Made by a program: the position numbers and the translations under genes. From Bradyrhizobium sp. SK17 (GTDB lineage Bacteria > Pseudomonadota > Alphaproteobacteria > Rhizobiales > Xanthobacteraceae), in the NCBI RefSeq assembly GCF_002831585.1, contig NZ_CP025113.1:3549001-3613000 (forward strand): a stretch of DNA of 64,000 bases, written 5' to 3'. This document shows positions 51,660 to 60,159 of the stretch, piece after piece. Every line of letters begins with the position of its first letter. Within the stretch, counting starts at the first letter, position 1. Under the pieces are notes generated by a model. The model was not told the DNA's origin and searched no databases. It saw only the letters and a program-made list of their open reading frames with translations.

Positions 51660-53993
51660 TCACTGCCACCGATAGGTAAGTGTGCCCAATACCGTTCGGC
51701 CCATGCCATACTGACAAAGCCCAACGCCTTGGCAATACGAGACGTAGGTCTTGTCGAACAGATTTCGGGCGTTTACCGCCAGCGAGAAGCCCTTGAGAGC
51801 AGGCGACCTGGCTGCGAAATCGTAGGTCACGGACGCGTCCAGCAGCGCATAGTCCGGCAGCAGCGACGGTGTGGTGCCGAGACCGGAAACGCCGGTCCAG
51901 ACATTCGTGTAAGTACCGTAGGTGTTGCCCACGTAGCGCACGCCGACACCAACTCCCAGGCCGGCGGCGGGACCATCGAGGAATGCATACTTGGCCCAGA
52001 GGGACGCCGTGTTGCGCGGAATACCGACCGGATGGGTGCCAACGTTGATCGAGAACAGCGACGTCGTGTCGTTCGACGCGGTTACGATGTTGTCGAGATA
52101 AGTGTAGGCCGCCACGACGTCCAGGTTGCGGTTGAACTTCGCGTGCCACTCGAGTTCGAGGCCGCGCGAGCGGATGGCTCCCGTCTGGGTGCTGAAGCCG
52201 ATATGGCCAGGTGTGATATCGGGCGTGAGCACGTTCTGCTGGGTCAGATCGAACAGCGCTGCGGTGACGAAGCTGTTCCAGCCGATCGGCTGGTATTTGA
52301 CGCCAATCTCATATTGTTCGCCGGTGGTGGGCTTGAACGCCGCTCCGCCGTAGGCGGTGCCTATTTGAGGCTGGAAAGACGTCGCATAACTCGCATAGGG
52401 CGCGACACCATTGTCGAAGAGATAAACCACACCGGTACGCCAGGTAAATGCGCTATCGGACTGGTCGGTCTTGACGTTGTTGATGCGGTCAAAATCGTGC
52501 GCCGCCGCCCAGTCCTGCCGACCGCTGATCATGAAGCGCCACCCGCCCAGGCTCATCTGATCCTGCGCATATAGTCCGGCCTGGGTCACCCGGGCATCGT
52601 CGCTGCCGCCCGGCGTCGGAAGTGCGACCGGTGCTCCATAGACGGGGTTGAAGGCATCCAGACCGTTCACGGCAAAATTGTTGCCGTAGAGCTCGTTGTA
52701 CTTGATGTTCTGATAGTCGAAACCGACGATCGCCGTGTGCTTCACTGCGCCGAGGGCAAATTTTGCCTCGATCTGGTTGTCATTGGTGAGCTGGGTCAGG
52801 CTTTCATTGTTGAAGAATGCGTAGCGTCCGAGCGTTCGGTTGTCAGCGCCGAGCCCGTAGGCGAACACGTTCAGCAAGTCGTCCTTGATGCCGGTGTAGC
52901 GCAGGTTCTGGCGAACGGTCAGATTGTCGTCGAGTCTGTGTTCGAACAGGTAACCGATGCCATACTGTTCGCGCGAGTGACGGTCGAAGCCGGGCTCACC
53001 GGGATTGAGCGACCGTGAAATCTGTCCGTTCGGATTGGGCAGCACGGTGCCCACCGCGGGGACAAAATTGTAGTAACCAGCGTTCGGATCCTTCTGATAA
53101 TTCGCCAGCACCGTGAGTGTGGTGTCGAGATCAGGTCGCCATGTGATGGCCGGCGCGACGGAGACGCGCTGCTCATGCGTACCGTCCACCTGCGTATCGT
53201 TGTCGCGGAATACGCCGGTGAAACGGTAAAGCAGCTTGCCATCCTTGTCGACGGGTCCGCCCGTATCGATCGACGTGGCGCCGAGATTGTAGGTGCCCGC
53301 GGAGACATTGATCTCGCCGAATGCCTTGTCGGTCGGCCGCTTGCTGACGAGGTTGACGAGTCCGCCGGGAAAACCCTGTCCGTAGAGCACCGAAGCAGGA
53401 CCGTGCAGCACCTCGATCCGCTCCAGATTGTAGACTTCATAGGACGGCAGGTTGTAGGCGACGTTCGGCATTCGCAAGCCGTCGAGATACTTCTCGAGCT
53501 GAAAGCCGCGGCCGGTCAGATATTCAAAGCCGCTCATGTTGACGCCGCGCTGTTCGGCAACCACGCCCGACGTATAGTTCAGTGCCTGAGCCACGCTTTG
53601 CGCACCCTGATCCTTGATCTGATCGGCGGTGACAACCGAGATCGCCTGCGGCGTTTCAATCAGCCGTGTATCGGTCTTGCTGCCCGTGGCGCTATGGGTG
53701 GCAACATAGCCATCAACGTGCCCCCACGCGGTTTCGCGCGGTGCGCTCGAAGCAGAATTTGTCGGCTCACGCTTCGCGCGGGCCGTCGTTGGCCGTCGGC
53801 TCGACCGCGGTTTGGCGCTGCGGGAGGGCAGTGCGCGGGCGGCGGGTCGCTGGATCGGAGCATCGACGGTGACTGGTGGGAGGCTGGCCTGCGCGCTCGC
53901 GGGCGACGTGGATGAACCGAGGGTAAGAGCGATCGCGGAAACGCTGATCGAAAAAGCCGAGAGCAATCGCGCTCCAGCAACAAGCTTCTGCAT
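51660..53993 (-). CDS. TonB-dependent siderophore receptor
   Basis: 777 residues. Signal peptide (about 1-35, ending ASAQA), a basic proline/serine-rich linker, a plug domain (about 110-250: TPQAISVVTADQIKDQGAQS, VLHGPASVLYGQGFPGGLVN) and a 22-strand barrel ending in LTYRWQ, with the terminal aromatic region typical of outer-membrane proteins. The plug resembles FhuA/FpvA-type ferric siderophore receptors. It imports a ferric siderophore with TonB energy. No iron regulator or siderophore genes are adjacent; it sits between an intact and a decayed copy of a permease end. Confidence 0.93.
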   Translation of the reverse strand: MQKLVAGARLLSAFSISVSAIALTLGSSTSPASAQASLPPVTVDAPIQRPAARALPSRSAKPRSSRRPTTARAKREPTNSASSAPRETAWGHVDGYVATHSATGSKTDTRLIETPQAISVVTADQIKDQGAQSVAQALNYTSGVVAEQRGVNMSGFEYLTGRGFQLEKYLDGLRMPNVAYNLPSYEVYNLERIEVLHGPASVLYGQGFPGGLVNLVSKRPTDKAFGEINVSAGTYNLGATSIDTGGPVDKDGKLLYRFTGVFRDNDTQVDGTHEQRVSVAPAITWRPDLDTTLTVLANYQKDPNAGYYNFVPAVGTVLPNPNGQISRSLNPGEPGFDRHSREQYGIGYLFEHRLDDNLTVRQNLRYTGIKDDLLNVFAYGLGADNRTLGRYAFFNNESLTQLTNDNQIEAKFALGAVKHTAIVGFDYQNIKYNELYGNNFAVNGLDAFNPVYGAPVALPTPGGSDDARVTQAGLYAQDQMSLGGWRFMISGRQDWAAAHDFDRINNVKTDQSDSAFTWRTGVVYLFDNGVAPYASYATSFQPQIGTAYGGAAFKPTTGEQYEIGVKYQPIGWNSFVTAALFDLTQQNVLTPDITPGHIGFSTQTGAIRSRGLELEWHAKFNRNLDVVAAYTYLDNIVTASNDTTSLFSINVGTHPVGIPRNTASLWAKYAFLDGPAAGLGVGVGVRYVGNTYGTYTNVWTGVSGLGTTPSLLPDYALLDASVTYDFAARSPALKGFSLAVNARNLFDKTYVSYCQGVGLCQYGMGRTVLGTLTYRWQ

Positions 53994-54493
53994 TGTCTTC
54001 CAACCCTCAACGAAATCACATCAGTGCTTCGGCTAGTGCGGCACCGCCTTTCTCTTCGCAATGTTCGTGCTGATAGAATCCGTCTAATGATGGCGGGTTC
54101 TCGATACATGATGGCAATGTGGCGCCTTGCCGATATGATTTGGCGTTACATCGATATCGTCGAATCGCTGTTCTTCATGCATCACGGATGTGTCGAACCA
54201 GTTGCAAGCCCGGTATGTGCGCTACGCTGCCGAAAACAGAAGTTGGATTCGGGGCATTGGCGTCAGCGGCCGTGCGGCTTGAGGTGCCGTCGCAAACGTG
54301 CTCGGCCGAGCGTCGGCCGCCGGCGGCTCCTTTGCATGGGGTTGTTTTCGATATTTTTGACGAGGCGACCCGCGACGGCCTACGGCTCACATTGCCCTGA
54401 AGCACGATCCGGAAAGTGTGAGGCGGTCGTCTGAGAAGATCGTGCGCAAACACGAAGCTGGAGCGCGATGGTTCAACCTGATCTCGTCGCGCC
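53994..54493. other. 500-nt gene-free stretch between the TonB receptor and the sugar ABC permease
   Basis: It is A/T richer than its surroundings. No convincing gene is present. A degenerate copy of repeat family A lies at about 54399-54448 (GCACGATCCGGAAAGTG and AGAAGATCGTGC). The receptor promoter should lie near 54000-54130, but no clear Fur-type 19-bp palindrome could be recognised. Confidence 0.45.
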
Positions 54494-55333
54494 TCAGCCG
54501 CCCTTCACTGCGCCCGCCGTCAGCCCGGCTACGATCTGCCGCTGCGCCAGCACAGTGAGCAGCAGCACCGGCGCGGTCACGATCAGCGCGGCGGCGGCGA
54601 GCGGGCCCCAGCTCAACTGGTCGAAAGAGATCATGTTGTAGACCGCGACCGGCAGCGTGCGGGTCTCGCGCCCGGCCAGCACGATGCCGAAGACGAAGTT
54701 GTTCCAGGAGAAGATCACCGCGAGGATGAAGGCGACCGCAAGCCCGGGCTTGGCGATCGGCAGCGCGACATGGCGGAACACCTGCCAGCGCGTGGCGCCA
54801 TCGATCAGCGCGGCTTCCTCCAGCTCGAGCGGCGTGGTCTCGAAATAGCCGATCATGATCCAGATCACGATCGGCACCGTGACCACGAGATGGATGATGA
54901 TCTGCGGCACCAGCGTGCCGAGCAGGCCGAGCCATTGGAACAGCAGGAACAGCGGGATCAGATACGACAGGCCCGGCGTGATGCGGGCGATCAGGATCAC
55001 GATCGCCGATTTATGCGCCGCCATCCGCGCGATGCCGTAGCCCGCGGGCACGCCGACCAGCATCGCAAGTCCGGTTGCGCAGCCGGTGACGACGAGGCTG
55101 TTGGTGAAATAGGTCAGGAAGCGGTTGGAGGCGAACACGTCGGCATAGTTCTTCCAGGCGATATGCTCCGGGAAGAACACCGGCGGATAGGACGCGTTGT
55201 CGATCTCGAATTTCAGCGACAGCGAGGCCATCCAGAGGAAGAACAGGATCGCCGGCGAGACGATGACGAACACCGACAGCCACAGCCCGATCCGGCCCAG
55301 GATCTGACGCAAAGCTATATGGCGGAGATTCAT
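54494..55333 (-). CDS. Carbohydrate-type ABC permease (MalG-like)
   Basis: 279 residues, six membrane helices. The ATPase-contact EAA loop is EEAALIDGATRWQVFRHVAL. The C-terminus LAQRQIVAGLTAGAVKGG is typical of MalG-family sugar permeases. ATG at 55333 overlaps the preceding stop (ATGA). Third gene of binding protein/permease/permease; no ATPase gene follows. Its 3' end is duplicated as a relic at 51280-51532. Confidence 0.92.
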   Translation of the reverse strand: MNLRHIALRQILGRIGLWLSVFVIVSPAILFFLWMASLSLKFEIDNASYPPVFFPEHIAWKNYADVFASNRFLTYFTNSLVVTGCATGLAMLVGVPAGYGIARMAAHKSAIVILIARITPGLSYLIPLFLLFQWLGLLGTLVPQIIIHLVVTVPIVIWIMIGYFETTPLELEEAALIDGATRWQVFRHVALPIAKPGLAVAFILAVIFSWNNFVFGIVLAGRETRTLPVAVYNMISFDQLSWGPLAAAALIVTAPVLLLTVLAQRQIVAGLTAGAVKGG

Positions 55334-56268
55334 GCCTCGCTCCCGAGCTGCGAGGTCCACAGCAGGCGCTTGCGCAAGTGGAGCAGCAGCGCTGCCAGTG
55401 CCACGATCAACAGGAAGAACACCACCGCGATCGCCGAGCCGTAGCCGAGGTCGTAATAGACGAAGGCGACGCTGTAGAGATAGACGTTGATGGTCTCCGA
55501 CGCCGAACCGGGTCCTCCTTGCGTGATCGCGAAGATGATGTCGAAACTCTTCACCGCGTCGATCATCCGGATCATGCCGGCGATGAACAGGAACGGCATG
55601 ATCAAGGGCAGCGTGATGAAGCGGAACACCTGCCAGAAACTGGCGCCGTCGATCTGCGCGCTTTCATAGGGTTCGGTCGGGATCGCGGCGAGGCCGCCGA
55701 GCACGATCAGCATCACCAGCGGCGTCCATTGCCAGGTCTCGACCAGCACCAGCGAGGGGATCACCGTCGTCGGGTTGAACACCCAGAGCTGCGGCGGGAT
55801 GCCGACCAGCGAGAGCAGATAGTTCAGCACGCCGAGCTGTGGGTGGAACATCATGGTCCACACCAGCGCGATCGCCACCGGGGTCGCCATCATTGGCATG
55901 ATGAAGATGCCGCGCAGGAAGCCGCGTGCGGCGAATTTCTGGTGAAACACCACCGCCGCGAGCGTGCCGAACACCAGCGGCAGCACGACCGACAGCACGG
56001 TATAGGACAGCGTGTGCCCGACCGCCTCGACGAAGCGCGGATCGGTCGGCAGCCGCAAATAATTGGCGAGCCCGACGAAGACGGTCGGCGAGCCGACCTT
56101 CCATTCCTGGAAGCTCATCCAGATCGTGAACACCCACGGGAAGATGATGACCGCGAGCACCACGACCAGGGCCGGGACCACGAAGGGCCAGTAGGATGGC
56201 TTACGCCATTGGCGCTCCGGCGCGGCGGTTTGGGCCGCGGCCGGAGAAGCTTGTGTCACCACGCTCAC
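55330..56268 (-). CDS. Carbohydrate-type ABC permease (MalF-like)
   Basis: 312 residues, six to seven membrane helices. The EAA-type loop is YESAQIDGASFWQVFRFITLP, slightly altered from EAA. GPGSASETINVYLY near residue 255 is characteristic of sugar permeases of this class. GTG start at 56268 overlaps the stop of the binding-protein gene (GTGA). It forms the channel with the MalG-like protein. Confidence 0.92.
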   Translation of the reverse strand: MSVVTQASPAAAQTAAPERQWRKPSYWPFVVPALVVVLAVIIFPWVFTIWMSFQEWKVGSPTVFVGLANYLRLPTDPRFVEAVGHTLSYTVLSVVLPLVFGTLAAVVFHQKFAARGFLRGIFIMPMMATPVAIALVWTMMFHPQLGVLNYLLSLVGIPPQLWVFNPTTVIPSLVLVETWQWTPLVMLIVLGGLAAIPTEPYESAQIDGASFWQVFRFITLPLIMPFLFIAGMIRMIDAVKSFDIIFAITQGGPGSASETINVYLYSVAFVYYDLGYGSAIAVVFFLLIVALAALLLHLRKRLLWTSQLGSEA

Positions 56269-57587
56269 GCTTTTTCACTGCGCTCCAGGATCGGGCGGAA
56301 CTGATCGTGCGCCTTCTTCAGCTCGGTGGCGGGATCGGCGCCCGACAGCGTCGCGGTCAGCGCCGCGCCGACGATGTCGCGATACTCGGCGACGGGGATG
56401 ATCACCGGCAGGCCAAGCTTCGAGATCTTCGAGGAATCGATCACCGATTGCAGCCATTCCTTGGTCTTGACGCCCTTGGCGACCTCGGGATCGTCGACGA
56501 TCGAGCTGCGGAACGGCACGCCGCCGCCGGCCTGGATCAGGCGCGTGCCCTGGCCGCGCGAGACCGCCCACTGGCACAGCAGGTAGGCGGCTTCCTTGTT
56601 CTTGCTGGCGGCGGCGATGCCGAGGCCGTCTCCGTAGGTCGATGAGAAGTGGCCCTTGGGGCCGGCCGGAACCACGGTGTAGCCGACCTTGCCGGGTACG
56701 CGCGAGGCGGTCGGATCTTCGATCGGCGGCGCCCAGCCGGTGGCGTCGATCCACATCGCGGCGCGTCCCTGAGTAAAGGACGCCATCGACTCCATCCAGT
56801 TGAAGCCGGCGACGCCGGGAGGTGCCGCCTTGGTCAGCAGCCGCTGATAGAGCTTGGTCGCCTCGATCCCCTCGGGACCGTCGGACAGGATGTTGCCCTT
56901 GCCGTCGAGGAACTCGCCGCCATAGTTCAAATAGAAATTGCTCCACATCGCCATGTTGGCGTTGCGCAGGCCGCGGCCGACGAAACCGTAGACGCCTTCC
57001 TTGGGGTCGGTGAGCTTCTCCGCGGCGACCGCCATTTCGTCCAGCGTCTTGGGCACCTCGACGTTCTTCTTCTGGAACAACTCCTTGTTGTAGTAGAGGA
57101 TGAAATAGTCGACCGACCACGGCAGCGACAGCATCTGGCCCTTGTCGTTGCGCGCATATTGCAGGCCGGCCGCGGAGAAATCGCTCTCGACGAGATCCGG
57201 TAGCGTCAGGCTTGGATCCTTGAGGAAACCCGACATGTCGGCGAGCCAGCCGGCCTTCTCGAATTGCCGCTTCTGCACGTGATAGCTGAGGTGCACGACG
57301 TCGAAGCTCGGCTTGCCCGAGGACAGCTCGATCACGCATTTCTGGCGCTGCTGCTGCTCCGGGACCTGCTCGGATTCGACCTTGATGCCGGTGAGCTCGG
57401 TGAATTCCTTGATGTATTTTTGCAGATTGTCGCCGCGCGGTCCCTTGGCGAGGCTGACTTCAAGCGAGGTGCCGGAATATTTTTTCCAGTTGACCTCGGC
57501 GCGGGCCGGAAATCCGGTCAATCCAACCGCGCCAGCGGCGGCCGTGCCCGCCAGCATTTGCCGGCGCGAGATCAGGTGATGCGACAT
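56265..57587 (-). CDS. Carbohydrate-type ABC substrate-binding protein, Tat signal
   Basis: 440 residues. Twin-arginine signal ISRRQMLAGTAAAGAVG with cleavage near PARAEV, then a family-1 solute-binding fold: LAKGPRGDNLQKYIKEFTEL, LPWSVDYFILYYNKELF, SFTQGRAAMWIDATGW. Such proteins deliver mono- or oligosaccharides or polyols. ATG at 57587 follows GGGAGAGAG. First gene of a three-gene set lacking its ATPase; two copies of a palindrome lie about 110 nt upstream. Confidence 0.92.
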   Translation of the reverse strand: MSHHLISRRQMLAGTAAAGAVGLTGFPARAEVNWKKYSGTSLEVSLAKGPRGDNLQKYIKEFTELTGIKVESEQVPEQQQRQKCVIELSSGKPSFDVVHLSYHVQKRQFEKAGWLADMSGFLKDPSLTLPDLVESDFSAAGLQYARNDKGQMLSLPWSVDYFILYYNKELFQKKNVEVPKTLDEMAVAAEKLTDPKEGVYGFVGRGLRNANMAMWSNFYLNYGGEFLDGKGNILSDGPEGIEATKLYQRLLTKAAPPGVAGFNWMESMASFTQGRAAMWIDATGWAPPIEDPTASRVPGKVGYTVVPAGPKGHFSSTYGDGLGIAAASKNKEAAYLLCQWAVSRGQGTRLIQAGGGVPFRSSIVDDPEVAKGVKTKEWLQSVIDSSKISKLGLPVIIPVAEYRDIVGAALTATLSGADPATELKKAHDQFRPILERSEKA

Positions 57588-57628
57588 GTCTCTCTCCCTG
57601 GGACGGTTCTTATTTGGGAGAGATAGTA

Positions 57629-57671
57629 GAGCATGATCCGGAAAAGTGAACACCGCTTTTCCGGACCGCTC
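57629..57671. repeat. Intergenic palindromic repeat, family A copy 3
   Basis: GAGCATGATCCGGAAAAGTG with ACCGCTTTTCCGGACCGCTC; one arm is eroded relative to 28734-28782. It lies in the leader region of the sugar ABC binding-protein gene. Confidence 0.75.
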
Positions 57672-57694
57672 GTGCATCAACCGATGCGGGTACG

Positions 57695-57725
57695 GCATCG
57701 ATGCAATCAGGAATCGCATCGATGC
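57695..57725. promoter_or_regulatory. Twin palindromes upstream of the sugar ABC operon
   Basis: GCATCGATGC occurs at 57695-57704 and 57716-57725, each a perfect 10-bp palindrome, 21 bp apart (two helical turns), about 110-140 nt upstream of the binding-protein start. They look like operators for a dimeric regulator that is not in the window. Confidence 0.55.
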
Positions 57726-57740
57726 ACGAGTGCCGCGTGT

Positions 57741-57766
57741 GGCGCGGCGCCGCATGATGCCGCGCC
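57741..57766 (-). terminator. GC-rich hairpin after the VOC gene
   Basis: GGCGCGGC (57741-57748) pairs with GCCGCGCC (57759-57766) over a 10-nt loop, 17 nt past the VOC stop on the minus strand. No T run follows, so termination by this hairpin alone is uncertain. Confidence 0.4.
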
Positions 57767-57782
57767 GCGCGACGCCGGGCAG

Positions 57783-58637
57783 CTAGGCCATGACGAAGGC
57801 GAGCAGGGTGCCGTTCGCGGCAGCCGGCGGCACGGTGATGCCGTTGCCGCTCTTCACGCCGGTTGCGCCCAGCGCCTTTTCGGTCGCGGCAAGATCGGCC
57901 GCGATCACGAGACCGGCGCCGCCCCGCTCGGACAGACCGTCCAGCGACACGCCAGGATAACGCTTGCCGAGCTGATCCCTGGTCAGGAACACGAAATCGG
58001 CGCGGTCGCCGCCGGACGGCACCGCAACGGCGCCGTCGGCATCGGTCCGCACGGCGATGTCGATCATCCTGGAGAGATGCGCGGCGTCGGCTGCCGGATC
58101 GGGCGAGACGATCAGCACCTGCTTGAGACGCTTTGCCCCATTGGCGTGCGTCATCAATTCGGGAATCCACACCGTCTCGCGGGTCTTGTGCTGGCAGGCG
58201 AAAATGCGGACGCCGCCCGGCGCCTCGGCGGTCGGCCATTGGAAGGTGCGGAATTTTGCCGCGGAGACCTTGCCATCAGGCAACGTCACCGGGCGCTCAA
58301 AATCGGTCGGCCCGATCGGCGGATAGCCGCGCGCGCGGATCTCCTCGGCACCGGCAGCGGAATCCACTGCGGTGAACGCGATCCGTTCGATGCCTTCGCC
58401 GCGCTTCTCGAGGAAGGCGCGCGCCGGGGCGTTGTGTTCAGTCGGCGTCAGCACGCCGAGCAATTCCATGTAATCGGGGTCGAACATGATGGTGTAGTTG
58501 CCCGATCCCATATGCGCGCTGTGGGTGCCGCGCGGCGACACGGTGAAGCCGAGCCGCTTGTAGTTCTCGGCGGCCTTGTCGAGGTCCTTCACCATGACCA
58601 CGGCGTGATCGATTCCGATGACGTTCTTGAGTGCCAC
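57783..58637 (-). CDS. VOC (glyoxalase-3-like) family protein
   Basis: 284 residues. The N-terminal VOC module begins IGIDHAVVMVKDLDKAAENY with a metal-binding His (H11) and carries Glu in DYMELLGVL; a second, more divergent module follows (about 150-284). Similar glyoxalase-like-domain proteins act as dioxygenases, epimerases or binding proteins, so no reaction can be fixed. Preceded by a family A repeat and divergent from the FAD oxidoreductase gene. Confidence 0.8.
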   Translation of the reverse strand: MALKNVIGIDHAVVMVKDLDKAAENYKRLGFTVSPRGTHSAHMGSGNYTIMFDPDYMELLGVLTPTEHNAPARAFLEKRGEGIERIAFTAVDSAAGAEEIRARGYPPIGPTDFERPVTLPDGKVSAAKFRTFQWPTAEAPGGVRIFACQHKTRETVWIPELMTHANGAKRLKQVLIVSPDPAADAAHLSRMIDIAVRTDADGAVAVPSGGDRADFVFLTRDQLGKRYPGVSLDGLSERGGAGLVIAADLAATEKALGATGVKSGNGITVPPAAANGTLLAFVMA

Positions 58638-58672
58638 TTGTTGTCTTCCCGGCTGGAATGAGGACCTTGCTT

Positions 58673-58719
58673 GAGCATGATCTTTTCGGAAAACCGCTAC
58701 GCACTTTTCCGGATCATGC
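58673..58719. repeat. Intergenic palindromic repeat, family A copy 4
   Basis: GAGCATGATCTTTTCGG with core AAAACCGCTACGCACTTTTC and closing arm CGGATCATGC. Nearly the same as the copy at 28734-28782, between two divergent genes. Confidence 0.83.
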
Positions 58720-58765
58720 GTTAAAGCTAACCAGAATGACCGGGTACCCGCAAGAAAGGATCATG

Positions 58766-60133
58766 ATGAGCAGCAATGCCGTGCGCTGGCCCAATTCACT
58801 CTGGGCGGCGGTGACGCCGTCAGGCCCCGATTGCCCCGAACTGACCGGTGTGCAGCAGGCCGATGTCGTCATCATCGGCGGTGGCTTCACCGGGCTGTCA
58901 ACCGCATTGCATCTGCGCGAGGCCAATGTCGATGTCGCGATCGTCGAGGCGGCCGATCCGGGCTGGGGCGCCTCGGGCCGCAACAACGGGCAGGTGATCC
59001 CGACGCTGTCGCGTCCCGATCCAGACGACATCATCAAGCGGCACGGCGCGGCCGGCGAGCGCTTCGTCGCGATGCTGCGCGACAGCGCGGCCATGCTGTT
59101 CGACGTCGTCGAGCGCTACAATATCGAGGCCGAACAGGAGCAGGCCGGCTGGGTCCAGCCGGTGCATTCCCCGGGCCGCATCAAGATCGCGGAGCGGCGG
59201 GTGCAGCAATGGTCGAAATTCGGCGCGCCGGTCGAGTTGCTGTCGCGCGAGCAGACCCGGGACATGCTCGGCTCGGACGCATGGTACGGCGGCTTCTGGA
59301 ACAGGAGCGGCGGCCACGTCAATCCGCTGGCGCTGGCGCGCGGCCTTGCACGCACCGTGCTCGGCCTCGGTGGACGGATCTATGCCCGTTCGCCTGCGAC
59401 GAGTTTCGAGCGCCGCGGCGATCGTTGGTTGGTGAAGACCGAGAAGGGCGAAATCTCCGGCCGCGCGCTGGTTGTCGCGACCAACGCCTATAGCGGCGAG
59501 TTCGCCAAATCGCTGGTGCCGGAGATCGCAACCGAGGTGATGCCGGTGCTGTCCTGGCAGATGGCGACGCAGCCGCTGTCGGACAATGTCCGCAAGACCA
59601 TCATCCCCGGCCGGCAGGCGATGTCGGACACCCATGGCGAGCTGTATTTCGCGCGCTACGATGCCCGCAACCGGCTCGTCACCGGCGGCGCCGTGCTCGG
59701 GCCGGGCGACAAGACCGGCCGGCTGAAGGCGCGGGTGACCGAGCGGCTGCAACGGCTATGGCCGCAGATCGGCGAGGTCTCCTTCGAGTATGTCTGGAAC
59801 GGCTATGTCGGGATGACCGCGGATTTCCTGCCGCGCATGCATCGGCTCGGACCGAACGCCTATGGCTGGACCGGCTGCAACGGCCGCGCCGTCGCGCTGA
59901 CCATCCCGCTCGGCCGCGAATTGGCGCGGGCGGTCCAGGGCGTTCCGGAGAGCGAGCTGGCGCTGCCGTTCACCGAGCCGGTGCAGTATGTGGCGCACGG
60001 CTTGTTGCGCAAGCTCGCGCCGTGGATGCTGGTGCTCTATCGCCGTCGCGACGCCCAAGAGCTGGTCAAGGGCGATCGCTTCGAGCTGCTGCGCTGGGCG
60101 GAGCATGTGCTCGCCTCGCGCCGCTCCAGATGA
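58766..60133 (+). CDS. FAD-dependent amine/amino acid oxidoreductase (DAO family)
   Basis: 455 residues. The Rossmann motif is VVIIGGGFTGLSTALHL (about 35-51). DAO-type segments are WGASGRNNGQVIPTL, HVNPLALARGLA and the C-terminal GWTGCNGRAVALTIPLGREL. The pattern is close to gamma-glutamylputrescine oxidase or sarcosine/D-amino acid oxidases. It deaminates or demethylates an amine using FAD. ATG at 58766 was preferred to ATG 58763 because the ribosome site AAAGGA ends only 2 nt before the latter. Convergent with the peptide ABC operon; substrate unknown. Confidence 0.88.
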   Translation: MSSNAVRWPNSLWAAVTPSGPDCPELTGVQQADVVIIGGGFTGLSTALHLREANVDVAIVEAADPGWGASGRNNGQVIPTLSRPDPDDIIKRHGAAGERFVAMLRDSAAMLFDVVERYNIEAEQEQAGWVQPVHSPGRIKIAERRVQQWSKFGAPVELLSREQTRDMLGSDAWYGGFWNRSGGHVNPLALARGLARTVLGLGGRIYARSPATSFERRGDRWLVKTEKGEISGRALVVATNAYSGEFAKSLVPEIATEVMPVLSWQMATQPLSDNVRKTIIPGRQAMSDTHGELYFARYDARNRLVTGGAVLGPGDKTGRLKARVTERLQRLWPQIGEVSFEYVWNGYVGMTADFLPRMHRLGPNAYGWTGCNGRAVALTIPLGRELARAVQGVPESELALPFTEPVQYVAHGLLRKLAPWMLVLYRRRDAQELVKGDRFELLRWAEHVLASRRSR

Positions 60134-60159
60134 GGACCGCCGCCGAGCGCATGGCCTGA

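Noticed and set aside
53994..54130. Fur box upstream of the TonB receptor
   Set aside because: No 19-bp palindrome resembling a Fur or Irr site could be recognised with confidence.
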